Shown in pieces: positions 6,874-13,629 of a stretch of DNA of 13,629 nt. The stretch comes from Syntrophomonadaceae bacterium (lineage in GTDB: Bacteria > Bacillota > Dethiobacteria > DTU022). Location: contig SLBE01000254.1 in assembly GCA_007126465.1 (NCBI GenBank), positions 1-13,629 on the forward strand, read 5' to 3'. A program made the translations under genes and the position numbers. Numbering within the stretch: the first letter of the stretch is position 1; each line of letters starts with the position of its first letter. Below the pieces are notes generated by a model, which was given only the letters and a program-made list of their open reading frames with translations, was not told where the DNA came from and made no database searches.

Positions 6874-8751
6874 TTAACTTTCCTTACCGGTATCTTCGCT
6901 TTCAGCTTCACCGGTGTCCTCTTCCTGAACGTCATAGTCGGCATCCACCACATTTTCATCTTCTGTACTCTCCGGACCGGCTTCACCTTCAGCTCCGGCT
7001 GCCTGATCTTCCTGGGCTTTAGCCTGCTCATAAAGCTTGGTAGACATTTCATGCATGTAACCATTCATTTTTTCTGTGGCCTGCTTTATTTGTTCCAGGT
7101 CTTCCCCCTGGGAAGCCTGACGCAGTTCCTCAATGGCTTTATTGATTTCTTCCTGTTTATCTGGTTCTACCTGATCTCCAAGATCTTTTAGTGATTTCTC
7201 GGCACTGTAAGCAAGGCTATCTGCCTGGTTACGGGCCTCGGCCAGCTCCCGGCGTTTCTTATCTTCTTCAGCAAACTTTTCAGCTTCATTGACCATTTCA
7301 TCAATTTGATCCTTCTCAAGACCGCCTGAAGCAGTGATAGTAATGCTTTGTTCGCGGTTTGTGCCCAGATCTTTAGCCGACACATTGACAATACCGTTGG
7401 CATCAATATTAAAACTGACTTCAACTTGTGGAACGCCTCTTGGAGCAGGGGGGATGCCGTCAAGCATAAATCGGCCCAGTGTCTTGTTATCAGCTGCCAT
7501 TGCCCTTTCTCCCTGGAGAACATGGATTTCCACACTGCTCTGGTTATCCGCCGCTGTTGAGAAAATCTGTTTCTTCTCAGTCGGGATCGTTGTATTGCGC
7601 TCAATAATTTTTGTGTATACTCCACCCAGTGTTTCTATGCCAAGTGAAAGTGGAGTTACATCAAGCAGTAAAACGTCCTTTGCTTCCCCGCCAAGAACGG
7701 CAGCCTGATAGGCAGCTCCCATGGCCACAACTTCATCGGGATTAACCCCTTTATGCGGATCCTGACCCAACAGTTTGCGGATAGCTTCCTGTACGGCAGG
7801 AATACGGGTCGAACCGCCAACCAGGATGATCCGATCAATATCATCTGATTTCAATTCGGCATCCTTAAGAGCCTGCCTGGTCGGACCCATGGTTTTTTCA
7901 ACCAGGTCTGCTGTAAGCTCATCAAATTTTGCCCTGGTTAAAGGAACATTAAGGTGCTTCGGTCCCTCCTGTGTTGCGGTAATAAAAGGCAGGTTAATAT
8001 CGGTAGATGTAACCGAAGAAAGCTCTACCTTGGCTTTTTCGGCAGCTTCAATCAATCGCTGCAGGGCCATACGATCATTACGCAAGTCGATGCCCTGGTC
8101 TTTTTTGAATTCATCAGCTACATAATCAACAATGCGCTGGTCGAAATCATCGCCACCCAGGCGATTGTTACCGCTGGTTGCTTTTACTTCCACAACATCA
8201 TCGCCCAGTTCTAGAACAGATACATCAAAGGTTCCTCCACCAAGGTCAAAAACCAGGATCTTTTGTTCTCCCTTTTTATCCAATCCATAAGCCAGTGCCG
8301 CTGCAGTCGGTTCATTAATGATGCGCAGCACTTCCAAGCCGGCAATAGTTCCGGCATCCTTGGTAGCCTGACGCTGACTGTCAGTAAAGTAGGCCGGCAC
8401 GGTAATTACCGCCTGGGTAATCTTCTCACCCAGGTAGTTTTCTGCATCGGTCTTTAACTTTTGCAGGGTCATAGCCGAGATTTCCTGCGGAGTGTACTCC
8501 TTATCATCAATTTTTGTCTGATGATCGGTGCCCATCTCTCTCTTTATAGAGGTAATGGTCCGGTCAGGATTTGTAATTGACTGGCGCTTTGCCACCTGCC
8601 CTACCAGACGTTCGCCTTCCTTTGTAAATGCAACTACTGAAGGAGTTGTCCTGCTGCCTTCGGCATTAGCTATAATTTCCGGTTCGCTGCCAATTACAGC
8701 AGCAATTACTGAGTTTGTTGTTCCCAGGTCAATTCCTACTACTTTTCCCAT
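6874..8751 (-). CDS. dnaK: Chaperone DnaK (Hsp70)
   Basis: DnaK is the ATP-driven Hsp70 chaperone working with DnaJ and GrpE. The ATPase domain begins with GIDLGTTNS and includes the phosphate loop LGGGTFDVS and the adenosine-site segment [10 protein letters not shown]. The interdomain linker [13 protein letters not shown] precedes the substrate-binding domain, and the C-terminus is an acidic, disordered tail ending in GKES. An upstream in-frame ATG at 8757 lies only three bases after the AGGAGG site. The ATG at 8751 is nine bases away and gives the usual [12 protein letters not shown] start, so I prefer 8751 (625 residues). It lies between grpE and dnaJ in the classical order. Confidence 0.98.
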   Translation of the reverse strand: MGKVVGIDLGTTNSVIAAVIGSEPEIIANAEGSRTTPSVVAFTKEGERLVGQVAKRQSITNPDRTITSIKREMGTDHQTKIDDKEYTPQEISAMTLQKLKTDAENYLGEKITQAVITVPAYFTDSQRQATKDAGTIAGLEVLRIINEPTAAALAYGLDKKGEQKILVFDLGGGTFDVSVLELGDDVVEVKATSGNNRLGGDDFDQRIVDYVADEFKKDQGIDLRNDRMALQRLIEAAEKAKVELSSVTSTDINLPFITATQEGPKHLNVPLTRAKFDELTADLVEKTMGPTRQALKDAELKSDDIDRIILVGGSTRIPAVQEAIRKLLGQDPHKGVNPDEVVAMGAAYQAAVLGGEAKDVLLLDVTPLSLGIETLGGVYTKIIERNTTIPTEKKQIFSTAADNQSSVEIHVLQGERAMAADNKTLGRFMLDGIPPAPRGVPQVEVSFNIDANGIVNVSAKDLGTNREQSITITASGGLEKDQIDEMVNEAEKFAEEDKKRRELAEARNQADSLAYSAEKSLKDLGDQVEPDKQEEINKAIEELRQASQGEDLEQIKQATEKMNGYMHEMSTKLYEQAKAQEDQAAGAEGEAGPESTEDENVVDADYDVQEEDTGEAESEDTGKES

Positions 8752-8796
8752 TTTCATTTGCCTCCTAAACTATTCTTTTCTTTATTGTTAGACTTT

Positions 8797-9414
8797 CTAA
8801 TTCCCACAAACTTTTACCATCGACGGGCGTAGAACCCTGTCGCGGTGGCGGTATCCTTTTTGCAATTCTTCCAGAACAGTGCCAGGTTCTTCTTCACTAT
8901 CTTCCTGCATTACCGCATGATGATAGTTGGGATCAAACCGGCAGCCTTCTGCTTCAATTTCACATACTCCTTCCTGCTCCATGATCTGAAGCAGCTGTTT
9001 ATAAATCATCTCAATACCTTCAACATGCCCGGCTGGAACGGATTGGTCAGCCTTTGCTGATTCAAGCGCTCTTTCCAGGTTATCGATTACCGGAAGCAGG
9101 CGGCAGAGGAATTGATGTAAAGCATACTCCCTTGCTTCTGACTGCTCCTTTTTGCCAATCCGACGCAGGTTATCAATGTCTGCCTGCTTACGCTTAACCT
9201 GTTCCAGCAGCTCTTCTTTTTCCTTCTGCCAGCTTTCGGCAGCCTGTTCTGACTGATCCTGCTCATCAACTGTTTCTTCCTGGCCTTCTGTTTTTTCGAC
9301 TTCTCCCATTAAATTTTCAACCTCGTTTTGATTTGCTTCGGCATTAGCTATGCCATTTTCTTCAGATTTCCTCTGTTCATTTTTTTCTTTGTTTTTTTCA
9401 TTCTTTTTTACCAT
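8797..9414 (-). CDS. grpE: Nucleotide exchange factor GrpE
   Basis: GrpE releases ADP from DnaK and acts as a dimer and temperature sensor. The 205-residue protein has a very polar, Glu/Lys/Asn-rich N-terminal region (about 1-85) expected to be disordered or coiled coil. The long dimerisation helix then leads into the conserved core LLPVIDNLERAL. The beta-wing domain ends with VLRPSMVKVCGN, the family C-terminal signature. The ATG at 9412-9414 follows an AGGTGA-type site by about eight bases. It lies 47 bases after hrcA and 45 bases before dnaK, with no promoter seen in either gap. Confidence 0.96.
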   Translation of the reverse strand: MVKKNEKNKEKNEQRKSEENGIANAEANQNEVENLMGEVEKTEGQEETVDEQDQSEQAAESWQKEKEELLEQVKRKQADIDNLRRIGKKEQSEAREYALHQFLCRLLPVIDNLERALESAKADQSVPAGHVEGIEMIYKQLLQIMEQEGVCEIEAEGCRFDPNYHHAVMQEDSEEEPGTVLEELQKGYRHRDRVLRPSMVKVCGN

Positions 9415-9461
9415 AAGTACTTCACCTGCTTAATTACAGTATTTAATCAAACCCTAAAATT

Positions 9462-10502
9462 CTAAGAACTAAGGCTGTGATTTAAATGATCTACCAGGCG
9501 GCGCATAACAGTGATCACCCGGCTGTAATCCATCCTGGTTGGGCCAAGAACACCGACTGTACCTAAAGTTTTATCATGTATTTTGTATGTTCCGGTAATT
9601 AAGGTACACTCTTTAATATCTTCATGCTCATTCTCAGCACCAATTCTGACTACAATATCATTTTCACTTTCACTGGAGGTGTCTTCCAGTATCTTAAACA
9701 ACAGCGGTTCCTGCTCAAATAAATTAAGCATTCGCCTGATTTTGTCAACATCTTTAAACTCGGGTTGATTGAGAATATTTGTTGTTCCCCCTAAAAAAAC
9801 CCTGATCTGCTTTTCTTCTTTCAGGCTTTCTTCCAATAAAATGAAAGCCTGCTCCAGGATTTCCAGGCGCCTGAAAAGATCTCGCTTTAATTCATTAATC
9901 AGCGAAGTTGTAACCTGATCGATAGTCAACCCGTATAGTTTTTGGTTAAGATAGGAAACAACCTGGTGAAGTTCTGTCTGGCTTAACTGCTGCTGCATAT
10001 CAATAACTTTGTTTTTTATAAATCCTGTATCTGTTATTAACACCACCAGGCTTCTTTTTTCATCAAGGGGCAAAATTCTAAGCTGATGGAAAGCGCTTTT
10101 CTTAAATTGAGGCCCCATGATTAAAGAGGTCTGGTTTGTCGCGGAAGATAAAACTCTGGCTGAATTGTTTATTATTTGCTCAATCTCCCGCATTTTCTCA
10201 GCACTTAACGAATTGCTTAATACCAGATCTTCATCAGCGCTGAGATCATTAAGATCCATCAGGTTATCAACATAATAGCGATACCCGAGCTGTGTCGGAA
10301 TCCGACCGGCAGATGTATGGGGTTGTATAAGATAACCCAGCTCTTCAAGATCGGCCATTTCATTACGAATTGTAGCAGAACTTAAGCCCATTTTATGAGA
10401 GCGGGATACAGTTCTCGAGCCAACAGGTTCAGCAGTTTTTACATAGTTTATAACCACTGCCCTGAGTATTTGTTCCTTTCTTTCGTTCAATGGTGATGCC
10501 AT
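9462..10502 (-). CDS. hrcA: Heat-inducible transcription repressor HrcA
   Basis: HrcA represses class I heat-shock operons by binding CIRCE and is kept active by GroEL. The N-terminal winged helix-turn-helix (about 1-80) includes EPVGSRTVS and LSSATIRNEMADLEELGYL, both characteristic of the family. A GAF-like dimerisation domain follows, and the protein ends in VGVLGPTRMDYSRVI and a short tail. A TTG at 10523 would add seven residues but sits against the CIRCE. The ATG at 10502 has a GGGGGA site six bases upstream and gives 346 residues, the normal size. As first gene of the operon behind CIRCE it should autoregulate. Confidence 0.97.
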   Translation of the reverse strand: MASPLNERKEQILRAVVINYVKTAEPVGSRTVSRSHKMGLSSATIRNEMADLEELGYLIQPHTSAGRIPTQLGYRYYVDNLMDLNDLSADEDLVLSNSLSAEKMREIEQIINNSARVLSSATNQTSLIMGPQFKKSAFHQLRILPLDEKRSLVVLITDTGFIKNKVIDMQQQLSQTELHQVVSYLNQKLYGLTIDQVTTSLINELKRDLFRRLEILEQAFILLEESLKEEKQIRVFLGGTTNILNQPEFKDVDKIRRMLNLFEQEPLLFKILEDTSSESENDIVVRIGAENEHEDIKECTLITGTYKIHDKTLGTVGVLGPTRMDYSRVITVMRRLVDHLNHSLSS

Positions 10503-10524
10503 GATCAATCCCCCGTTTCTCAAA

Positions 10525-10555
10525 CTTTAGCACTCTGGGCACCAGAGTGCTAAAG
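10525..10555 (-). promoter_or_regulatory. CIRCE operator (HrcA binding site)
   Basis: The canonical TTAGCACTC-N9-GAGTGCTAA is present without mismatch at 10527-10553. The inverted repeat extends to 14 perfect base pairs on each side (10525-10538 and 10542-10555) around a three-base centre. It lies between the promoter and hrcA, overlapping the expected transcription start, so bound HrcA would block initiation of the whole operon. Confidence 0.97.
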
Positions 10556-10564
10556 CTACTAAAA

Positions 10565-10593
10565 AAATATCATCCTTCACAGGGGTTTGTCAA
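10565..10593 (-). promoter_or_regulatory. Promoter of the hrcA-grpE-dnaK-dnaJ operon
   Basis: On the minus strand a consensus TTGACA -35 box (10588-10593) is followed after 16-17 bases by a weaker A/T-rich -10 box, GATATT or ATATTT (10565-10571). CIRCE begins about ten bases downstream. The weak -10 and perfect -35 fit a vegetative promoter controlled by repression. Confidence 0.75.
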
Positions 10594-10636
10594 GTTAGAT
10601 AACATAATTTGTTCCAAAATGTTACCTTACCCTGGT

Positions 10637-11008
10637 TTATGAACCATGCTGCTTTCGATAATTCTCTATAGCATTATGCAGGGCATCAGCAGCCAGGTTG
10701 GAGCAGTGCAGCTTAAGTGGAGGCAGGCCGCCAAGTTGATCGGCAACATCCTTATTCGTTATTTCCATTGCTTCATCAAGAGTTTTACCTTTAACCATTT
10801 CTGTGAGCATGCTGCTGCTGGCAATAGCCGCGCCACATCCATAAGTTTGAAAGCGGACATCTTCGATTATGCCATCAGTAACTTTCAAATAGAGGGTCAT
10901 TGTATCTCCACACTTAAAACTGCCTGTCTCTCCAACCGCATCCGGTGCATCCATTTCACCTACATTGCGGGGACTGTTGAAGTGGTCTACTACTTTTTCG
11001 TTGTACAT
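10637..11008 (-). CDS. iscU: Fe-S cluster assembly scaffold IscU/NifU-like
   Basis: IscU is the scaffold on which IscS-derived sulfur and iron are built into clusters. The 123 residues are a single IscU domain starting MYNEKVVDHFNSPRNVG. The three ligand cysteines are present: Cys33 in KCGD with Asp35, Cys58 in YGCGAAIASSS, and Cys102 in LHCSNLA with His101. LPPLK at 95-99 corresponds to the chaperone-recognition LPPVK motif of classical IscU, although no hscA or hscB is nearby. The ATG has a GGAG-type site eight bases upstream. It follows iscS by 18 bases and is the last gene of the iscRSU operon. Confidence 0.95.
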   Translation of the reverse strand: MYNEKVVDHFNSPRNVGEMDAPDAVGETGSFKCGDTMTLYLKVTDGIIEDVRFQTYGCGAAIASSSMLTEMVKGKTLDEAMEITNKDVADQLGGLPPLKLHCSNLAADALHNAIENYRKQHGS

Positions 11009-11026
11009 ACACTGCTCTCCTTCCAG

Positions 11027-12190
11027 CTATTTTGATTTACCCATCGGTGAAATCCGACGCAAGTTTTCTACCACTGCGGGTATTTTAGACAACACATAAT
11101 CTATATCATCTTCGCGGTTACCCCGACCCAGTGTAAAACGGATCGAGCCATGCGCAGCGTGATGATCTAATCCTATAGCAGATAATACATGAGAGGGCTC
11201 AAGAGAACCTGAAGAACAGGCTGAACCACTTGAAGCCGCGATCCCGTGCATATCAAGACTTAACAGGATAGATTCACCTTCAATATATTTAAAACTTACA
11301 TTGATATTCCCGGGCAATCGTTTTTCCCGGTGGCCGTTTAATATAACATCGTCAATTTCCAGTAAACCTTTAATCAGCTTGTCCCTCAATAATTCCAGTT
11401 TTTCTTTTTTTTCAGGAATTTCTTCGACAGAAAGTTCCAGGGCTCTGGCCAGCCCCACTACACCGGGAACATTCTCTGTCCCAGGGCGCAGTTTACCCTC
11501 CTGGCCTCCTCCACTGTAAAGTGGATTCAGTTTTACCCCTTTTCGCTTATACAGAGCGCCGACTCCTTTAGGACCATTAAATTTATGAGCGGAAAGGGAT
11601 AATAAGTCTATTTTCATTTCATTTACATCCACAGGTAATTGGCCCACAACCTGGACCGCATCAGTATGAAAAAGCAAATTATGCTGATCGGCGATCCGGC
11701 CAATTTCTTTAATTGGCTGGATAGTACCAATTTCATTATTAGCAGCCATAATTGAAATAATAAATGTATCGGGGGTAATGGCAGCTTCGACTGCCTGTGG
11801 GTCAATTAAACCGTCTCCATCTACCGGGAGATAAGTAACACGATAACCATCTTTTTCAAGGTCATGACAGACATCTAGAACTGCATGGTGTTCCACACCG
11901 GAAGTAATGATATGTCCTGAAGGTCCATGCTTTTTTGCCGTCCCGCGGAGGGAAATATTATTGGATTCAGTCCCTCCGGAGGTAAAATATATTTCTTCTG
12001 CAGAGGCTCCCAGGGAGCGGGCAACTATTTCTCGTGCTTCTTCAAAAGCGCTGCGCACTTCCCTGCCTTTGGCATGAACGCTGGAAGGATTTCCGTACAG
12101 TTCTTTATAAAAAGGCAGCATTGCCTCTAAAACTTCTTCCCTGACGGGTGTTGTTGCTCCGTGATCCATATAAACCTGTCTGCTTTCCAT
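11027..12190 (-). CDS. iscS: Cysteine desulfurase IscS/NifS-type
   Basis: This PLP-dependent enzyme converts cysteine to alanine and passes persulfide sulfur to IscU and to tRNA thiolation enzymes. The 387 residues have the class V aminotransferase fold. Visible sites are His101 in EHHAVL, Asp177 and Gln180 in HTDAVQ, and the PLP lysine Lys203 in SAHKFNGPKG. The catalytic cysteine Cys325 lies in SSGSACSSGSLEPSHVL. The loop SGSACSSG is the class I (IscS/NifS) pattern rather than the SufS one. An AGGAGG site lies eight bases before the ATG. It sits 15 bases after iscR and 18 bases before iscU. Confidence 0.96.
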   Translation of the reverse strand: MESRQVYMDHGATTPVREEVLEAMLPFYKELYGNPSSVHAKGREVRSAFEEAREIVARSLGASAEEIYFTSGGTESNNISLRGTAKKHGPSGHIITSGVEHHAVLDVCHDLEKDGYRVTYLPVDGDGLIDPQAVEAAITPDTFIISIMAANNEIGTIQPIKEIGRIADQHNLLFHTDAVQVVGQLPVDVNEMKIDLLSLSAHKFNGPKGVGALYKRKGVKLNPLYSGGGQEGKLRPGTENVPGVVGLARALELSVEEIPEKKEKLELLRDKLIKGLLEIDDVILNGHREKRLPGNINVSFKYIEGESILLSLDMHGIAASSGSACSSGSLEPSHVLSAIGLDHHAAHGSIRFTLGRGNREDDIDYVLSKIPAVVENLRRISPMGKSK

Positions 12191-12205
12191 AATTATTTCC
12201 TCCTG

Positions 12206-12637
12206 TCAGGATGATTTATAAACCGGCTTGATATCAACCAGTTCTATTAAAGTCACTTCATCTAAAACATCATTAATACGATCTCTTAGTTTTTCCCAAA
12301 CCTGCCTGGTCAAGCAGGCATCTTTCCGATCGCAACAAGCTTTTGTATCAATTTCTGAAAGGCAATCAACAGGGGTAATCGGCCCTTCAACTGCCCTGAC
12401 AATATCACCCACTTTAACATCGTTCGGGGATTTCGACAGCATATATCCACCCTGTGAACCCCTGGCACTTTCTACCAGGTTGGCTTTTTTTAAGTCAGGG
12501 AAAATTTGCTCCAAAAACTTAAGGGATATTTTTTCCTGTTCGGCTATTTCCCTTAATGGCAGAGGTCCCGTTTGATAATATATTGCCAGTACTGCCATCG
12601 CCCTGACACCGTATTCAACCCTGGCCGATAATTTCAT
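12206..12637 (-). CDS. iscR: Rrf2-family transcriptional regulator, IscR-like
   Basis: Rrf2 regulators sense Fe-S cluster, cysteine or nitric oxide status; in this position the protein most likely controls iscSU. From the ATG at 12637 it has 143 residues, the usual size. The opening MKLSARVEYGVRAMAVLA is the family hallmark. A winged helix-turn-helix covers about 1-70, including KISLKFLEQIFPDLKKA and the wing ARGSQGGY. A cysteine cluster follows (Cys92, Cys101, Cys102, Cys108), near the positions of the IscR 2Fe-2S ligands. An upstream start at 12706 would add 23 unrelated residues overlapping the promoter -10, so it is rejected. An AGGAG site lies 11 bases before the chosen ATG. CymR-like function is an alternative, but the cysteine cluster favours IscR. 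Confidence 0.92.
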   Translation of the reverse strand: MKLSARVEYGVRAMAVLAIYYQTGPLPLREIAEQEKISLKFLEQIFPDLKKANLVESARGSQGGYMLSKSPNDVKVGDIVRAVEGPITPVDCLSEIDTKACCDRKDACLTRQVWEKLRDRINDVLDEVTLIELVDIKPVYKSS

Positions 12638-12660
12638 TTCCTGATTATCTCCTTTGTTTA

Positions 12661-12682
12661 ATCCCGACCAAACAACTCGGAT
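12661..12682. promoter_or_regulatory. Candidate autoregulatory operator in the iscR leader
   Basis: An imperfect inverted repeat, ATCCCGA-N9-TCGGAT, lies between the iscR promoter and its ribosome binding site, where a repressor would block transcription. One extra base breaks perfect symmetry. Its place in an Rrf2 leader is the main argument, and I cannot match it confidently to a published Rrf2 motif. Confidence 0.35.
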
Positions 12683-12696
12683 ATCATCCAAAAAAA

Positions 12697-12725
12697 AGAA
12701 TAACACCTGGGCAGGTTGATGTCAA
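12697..12725 (-). promoter_or_regulatory. Promoter of iscR-iscS-iscU
   Basis: A consensus TTGACA -35 box (12720-12725) and TATTCT -10 box (12697-12702) are separated by 17 bases on the minus strand. Transcription would start about 50-55 bases before the iscR ATG. The promoter lies just beyond the terminator of the cold-shock gene, so the isc operon is transcribed independently. Confidence 0.8.
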
Positions 12726-12734
12726 TCCATAAAC

Positions 12735-12762
12735 ACAAAAAACCGGCACTGTTACGCCGGTT
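12735..12762 (-). terminator. Intrinsic terminator of the cold-shock gene
   Basis: On the minus strand AACCGGC and GCCGGTT form a 7-bp GC-rich stem (12741-12747 with 12756-12762) around an 8-base loop, followed directly by a T-rich tract. It lies about 43 bases after the csp stop codon and just before the iscR promoter, exactly where termination is expected. Confidence 0.85.
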
Positions 12763-12804
12763 AATAAAATATTTATGTCTTTATTCTTTTTATGCCTGAA
12801 TAAT

Positions 12805-13002
12805 TTATACTTTCACCACGTTAGCAGCCTGCGGCCCGCGGTTTCCTTCGACAATTTCGAATTCAACCTCCTGGCCTTCATCCAGGGTTTTAAATCCTTC
12901 CTCCTGGATCTCTGAGTAGTGCACAAATACATCTTTTCCCTCTTCAACTTCGATGAAACCGTACCCCTTTTCAGGGTTAAACCATTTAACCTTTCCTTGC
13001 AT
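12805..13002 (-). CDS. Cold-shock domain protein (CspA/CspB family)
   Basis: This 65-residue protein is a single OB-fold cold-shock domain that binds single-stranded RNA and DNA and acts as an RNA chaperone. RNP1 is visible as KGYGFIEV (12-19) and RNP2 as VFVHYS (25-30), with Trp8 in VKWFNPEKG and the closing PQAANVVKV. An AGGAGG site at 13013-13018 lies ten bases before the ATG. The gene is monocistronic, with its own promoter, a leader containing a small hairpin, and an intrinsic terminator. The sequence does not show whether it is cold-inducible or constitutive. Confidence 0.96.
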   Translation of the reverse strand: MQGKVKWFNPEKGYGFIEVEEGKDVFVHYSEIQEEGFKTLDEGQEVEFEIVEGNRGPQAANVVKV

Positions 13003-13025
13003 TAAACAATTACCTCCTAAAGTTG

Positions 13026-13039
13026 CCCTGCAAGCAGGG
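13026..13039. promoter_or_regulatory. Hairpin in the csp leader
   Basis: CCCTG-CAAG-CAGGG forms a perfect 5-bp GC-rich hairpin in the predicted csp leader, about seven bases upstream of the ribosome binding site. It could influence RNA stability or translation; no T-run follows, so it is not a terminator. Confidence 0.45.
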
Positions 13040-13054
13040 TGTAATATCCACTAA

Positions 13055-13083
13055 AGATTACCACGATTCAAACTTAAATGCAA
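13055..13083 (-). promoter_or_regulatory. Promoter of the cold-shock gene
   Basis: On the minus strand TTGCAT (13078-13083) and TAATCT (13055-13060) are separated by 17 bases. The leader would be about 45-50 bases long. The -35 box starts only 27 bases after the stop codon of the upstream solute-binding protein gene. The -10 box matches the consensus less well than the other promoters here. Confidence 0.6.
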
Positions 13084-13110
13084 GGTATTTTGTGATTATT
13101 CAAAGGTTGA

Positions 13111-13629
13111 CTATATATTGCCTTCATTTCCATAAGTCTTGATAATATCATCTAGCTGAGCAGATGATATTTTAGACTCAATCCCTTTATTAATGCTATC
13201 TATATGCTTCTGCCTGGTTTGATGAGCAAGACAGACTACATCCTTCTGCTCAATTGATTCACTGACTACCTGAAATTTATCCCTGAAGTAATCGCTGCTC
13301 AATTTTAAGCCAACCATTCTTTCTGCTACCACATAATCTGTTTTGTCCCAAAAATGATCCAAAAAACTGGACACGTCGTTTCCGTACTCGATTACAATTG
13401 CCCCGCATCCCTTAATTGTTTCGACTCCAAGGCCTGCTTTTTTTAATCCAACCTTTTTCCCTTTTAGCTCACTTAAATTTACTTGCTCATTATGTTGTTC
13501 TGAGTCAATTTTTTTAAAAATAACGGTTTCGAACCTGGCATAAGGCTTTGAGGCAATGATCGGGAAATTGTCAAAATAGGGGTTGGGCCAGCCGGCATTA
13601 AGAATAATATCAAAACGGCGCTCGGTAAG
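13111..13629 (-). CDS. Family-3 extracellular solute-binding protein, C-terminal part (runs off the window)
   Basis: The frame is open from the stop at 13111-13113 to the right edge, so at least 172 residues are present and the N-terminus with any signal peptide lies outside. The visible part resembles the second half of amino-acid-type ABC transporter substrate-binding proteins (SBP_bac_3). It has a strand like RFDIILNAGWP, a segment SKPYARFETVIFKK, and the hinge-crossing motif LSELKGKKVGL. The C-terminal helix pattern SINKGIESKISSAQLDDIIKTYG corresponds to the common Ix-G-xxxxxxxIxxKY ending. Ligand residues are outside or not identifiable, so the substrate is unknown. A GTG at 13374 is in frame but internal to the domain and is not the real start. 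Confidence 0.85.
   Translation of the reverse strand, partial: LTERRFDIILNAGWPNPYFDNFPIIASKPYARFETVIFKKIDSEQHNEQVNLSELKGKKVGLKKAGLGVETIKGCGAIVIEYGNDVSSFLDHFWDKTDYVVAERMVGLKLSSDYFRDKFQVVSESIEQKDVVCLAHQTRQKHIDSINKGIESKISSAQLDDIIKTYGNEGNI

Noticed and set aside
1..13629. CRISPR array, toxin-antitoxin pair, phage or transposase genes
   Set aside because: No regularly spaced direct repeats and no proteins of these classes are visible; the genes are core housekeeping functions.

Overview
The window reads as a low- to mid-GC Bacillota (Firmicutes) chromosome, most likely a clostridial lineage. The reasons are strong AGGAGG-type ribosome binding sites, several TTG starts, a hrcA-grpE-dnaK-dnaJ heat-shock operon behind a perfect CIRCE operator, an rsmE-mtaB-HIT gene block, a short iscR-iscS-iscU operon and a YheA/YlbF-family gene. 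Nothing looks like plasmid or phage DNA.

Layout from left to right. (1) 41-403, minus: a HIT-family nucleotide-binding protein with its own sigma-A-type promoter. (2) 404-905: an intergenic stretch holding a short copy (about 621-780) of a repeat element and the mnmH promoter. (3) 906-3148, plus: mnmH (tRNA 2-selenouridine synthase), a YheA/YlbF-family gene and a HAD hydrolase. These are the only plus-strand genes in the window. (4) 3149-3572: an intergenic stretch almost filled by a long copy (3196-3555) of the same repeat in the opposite orientation. This copy has imperfect terminal inverted repeats and two hairpins with GGA in the loop. (5) 3573-10555, minus: the stress operon hrcA-grpE-dnaK-dnaJ-rsmE-mtaB, headed by a TTGACA promoter and CIRCE. 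(6) 10637-12725, minus: iscR-iscS-iscU with its own promoter. (7) 12735-13083, minus: a cold-shock protein gene with its own promoter and intrinsic terminator. (8) 13111 to the right edge, minus: the C-terminal part of a family-3 solute-binding protein that continues outside the window.

How the genes work together. HrcA represses its operon through CIRCE, and GrpE, DnaK and DnaJ form the Hsp70 machine. RsmE modifies 16S rRNA, and MtaB thiomethylates t6A37 in tRNA. MtaB is a radical-SAM Fe-S enzyme, so it depends on the IscS/IscU assembly system encoded next door under the Rrf2-type regulator IscR. MnmH adds selenium to the wobble uridine of tRNAs, so the window carries two tRNA-modification functions.

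The most interesting structure is the pair of inverted repeat elements around mnmH-yheA-HAD. In related Bacillota mtaB and the HIT gene are often neighbours. Here a roughly 2.9-kb block of opposite-strand genes, bordered by a TIR-bearing repeat, separates them. The long copy carries a hairpin resembling the known CsrA/RsmA high-affinity RNA site, and the short copy has lost exactly that core. This suggests a MITE-like element that can spread RNA regulatory sites, but that function is inference.
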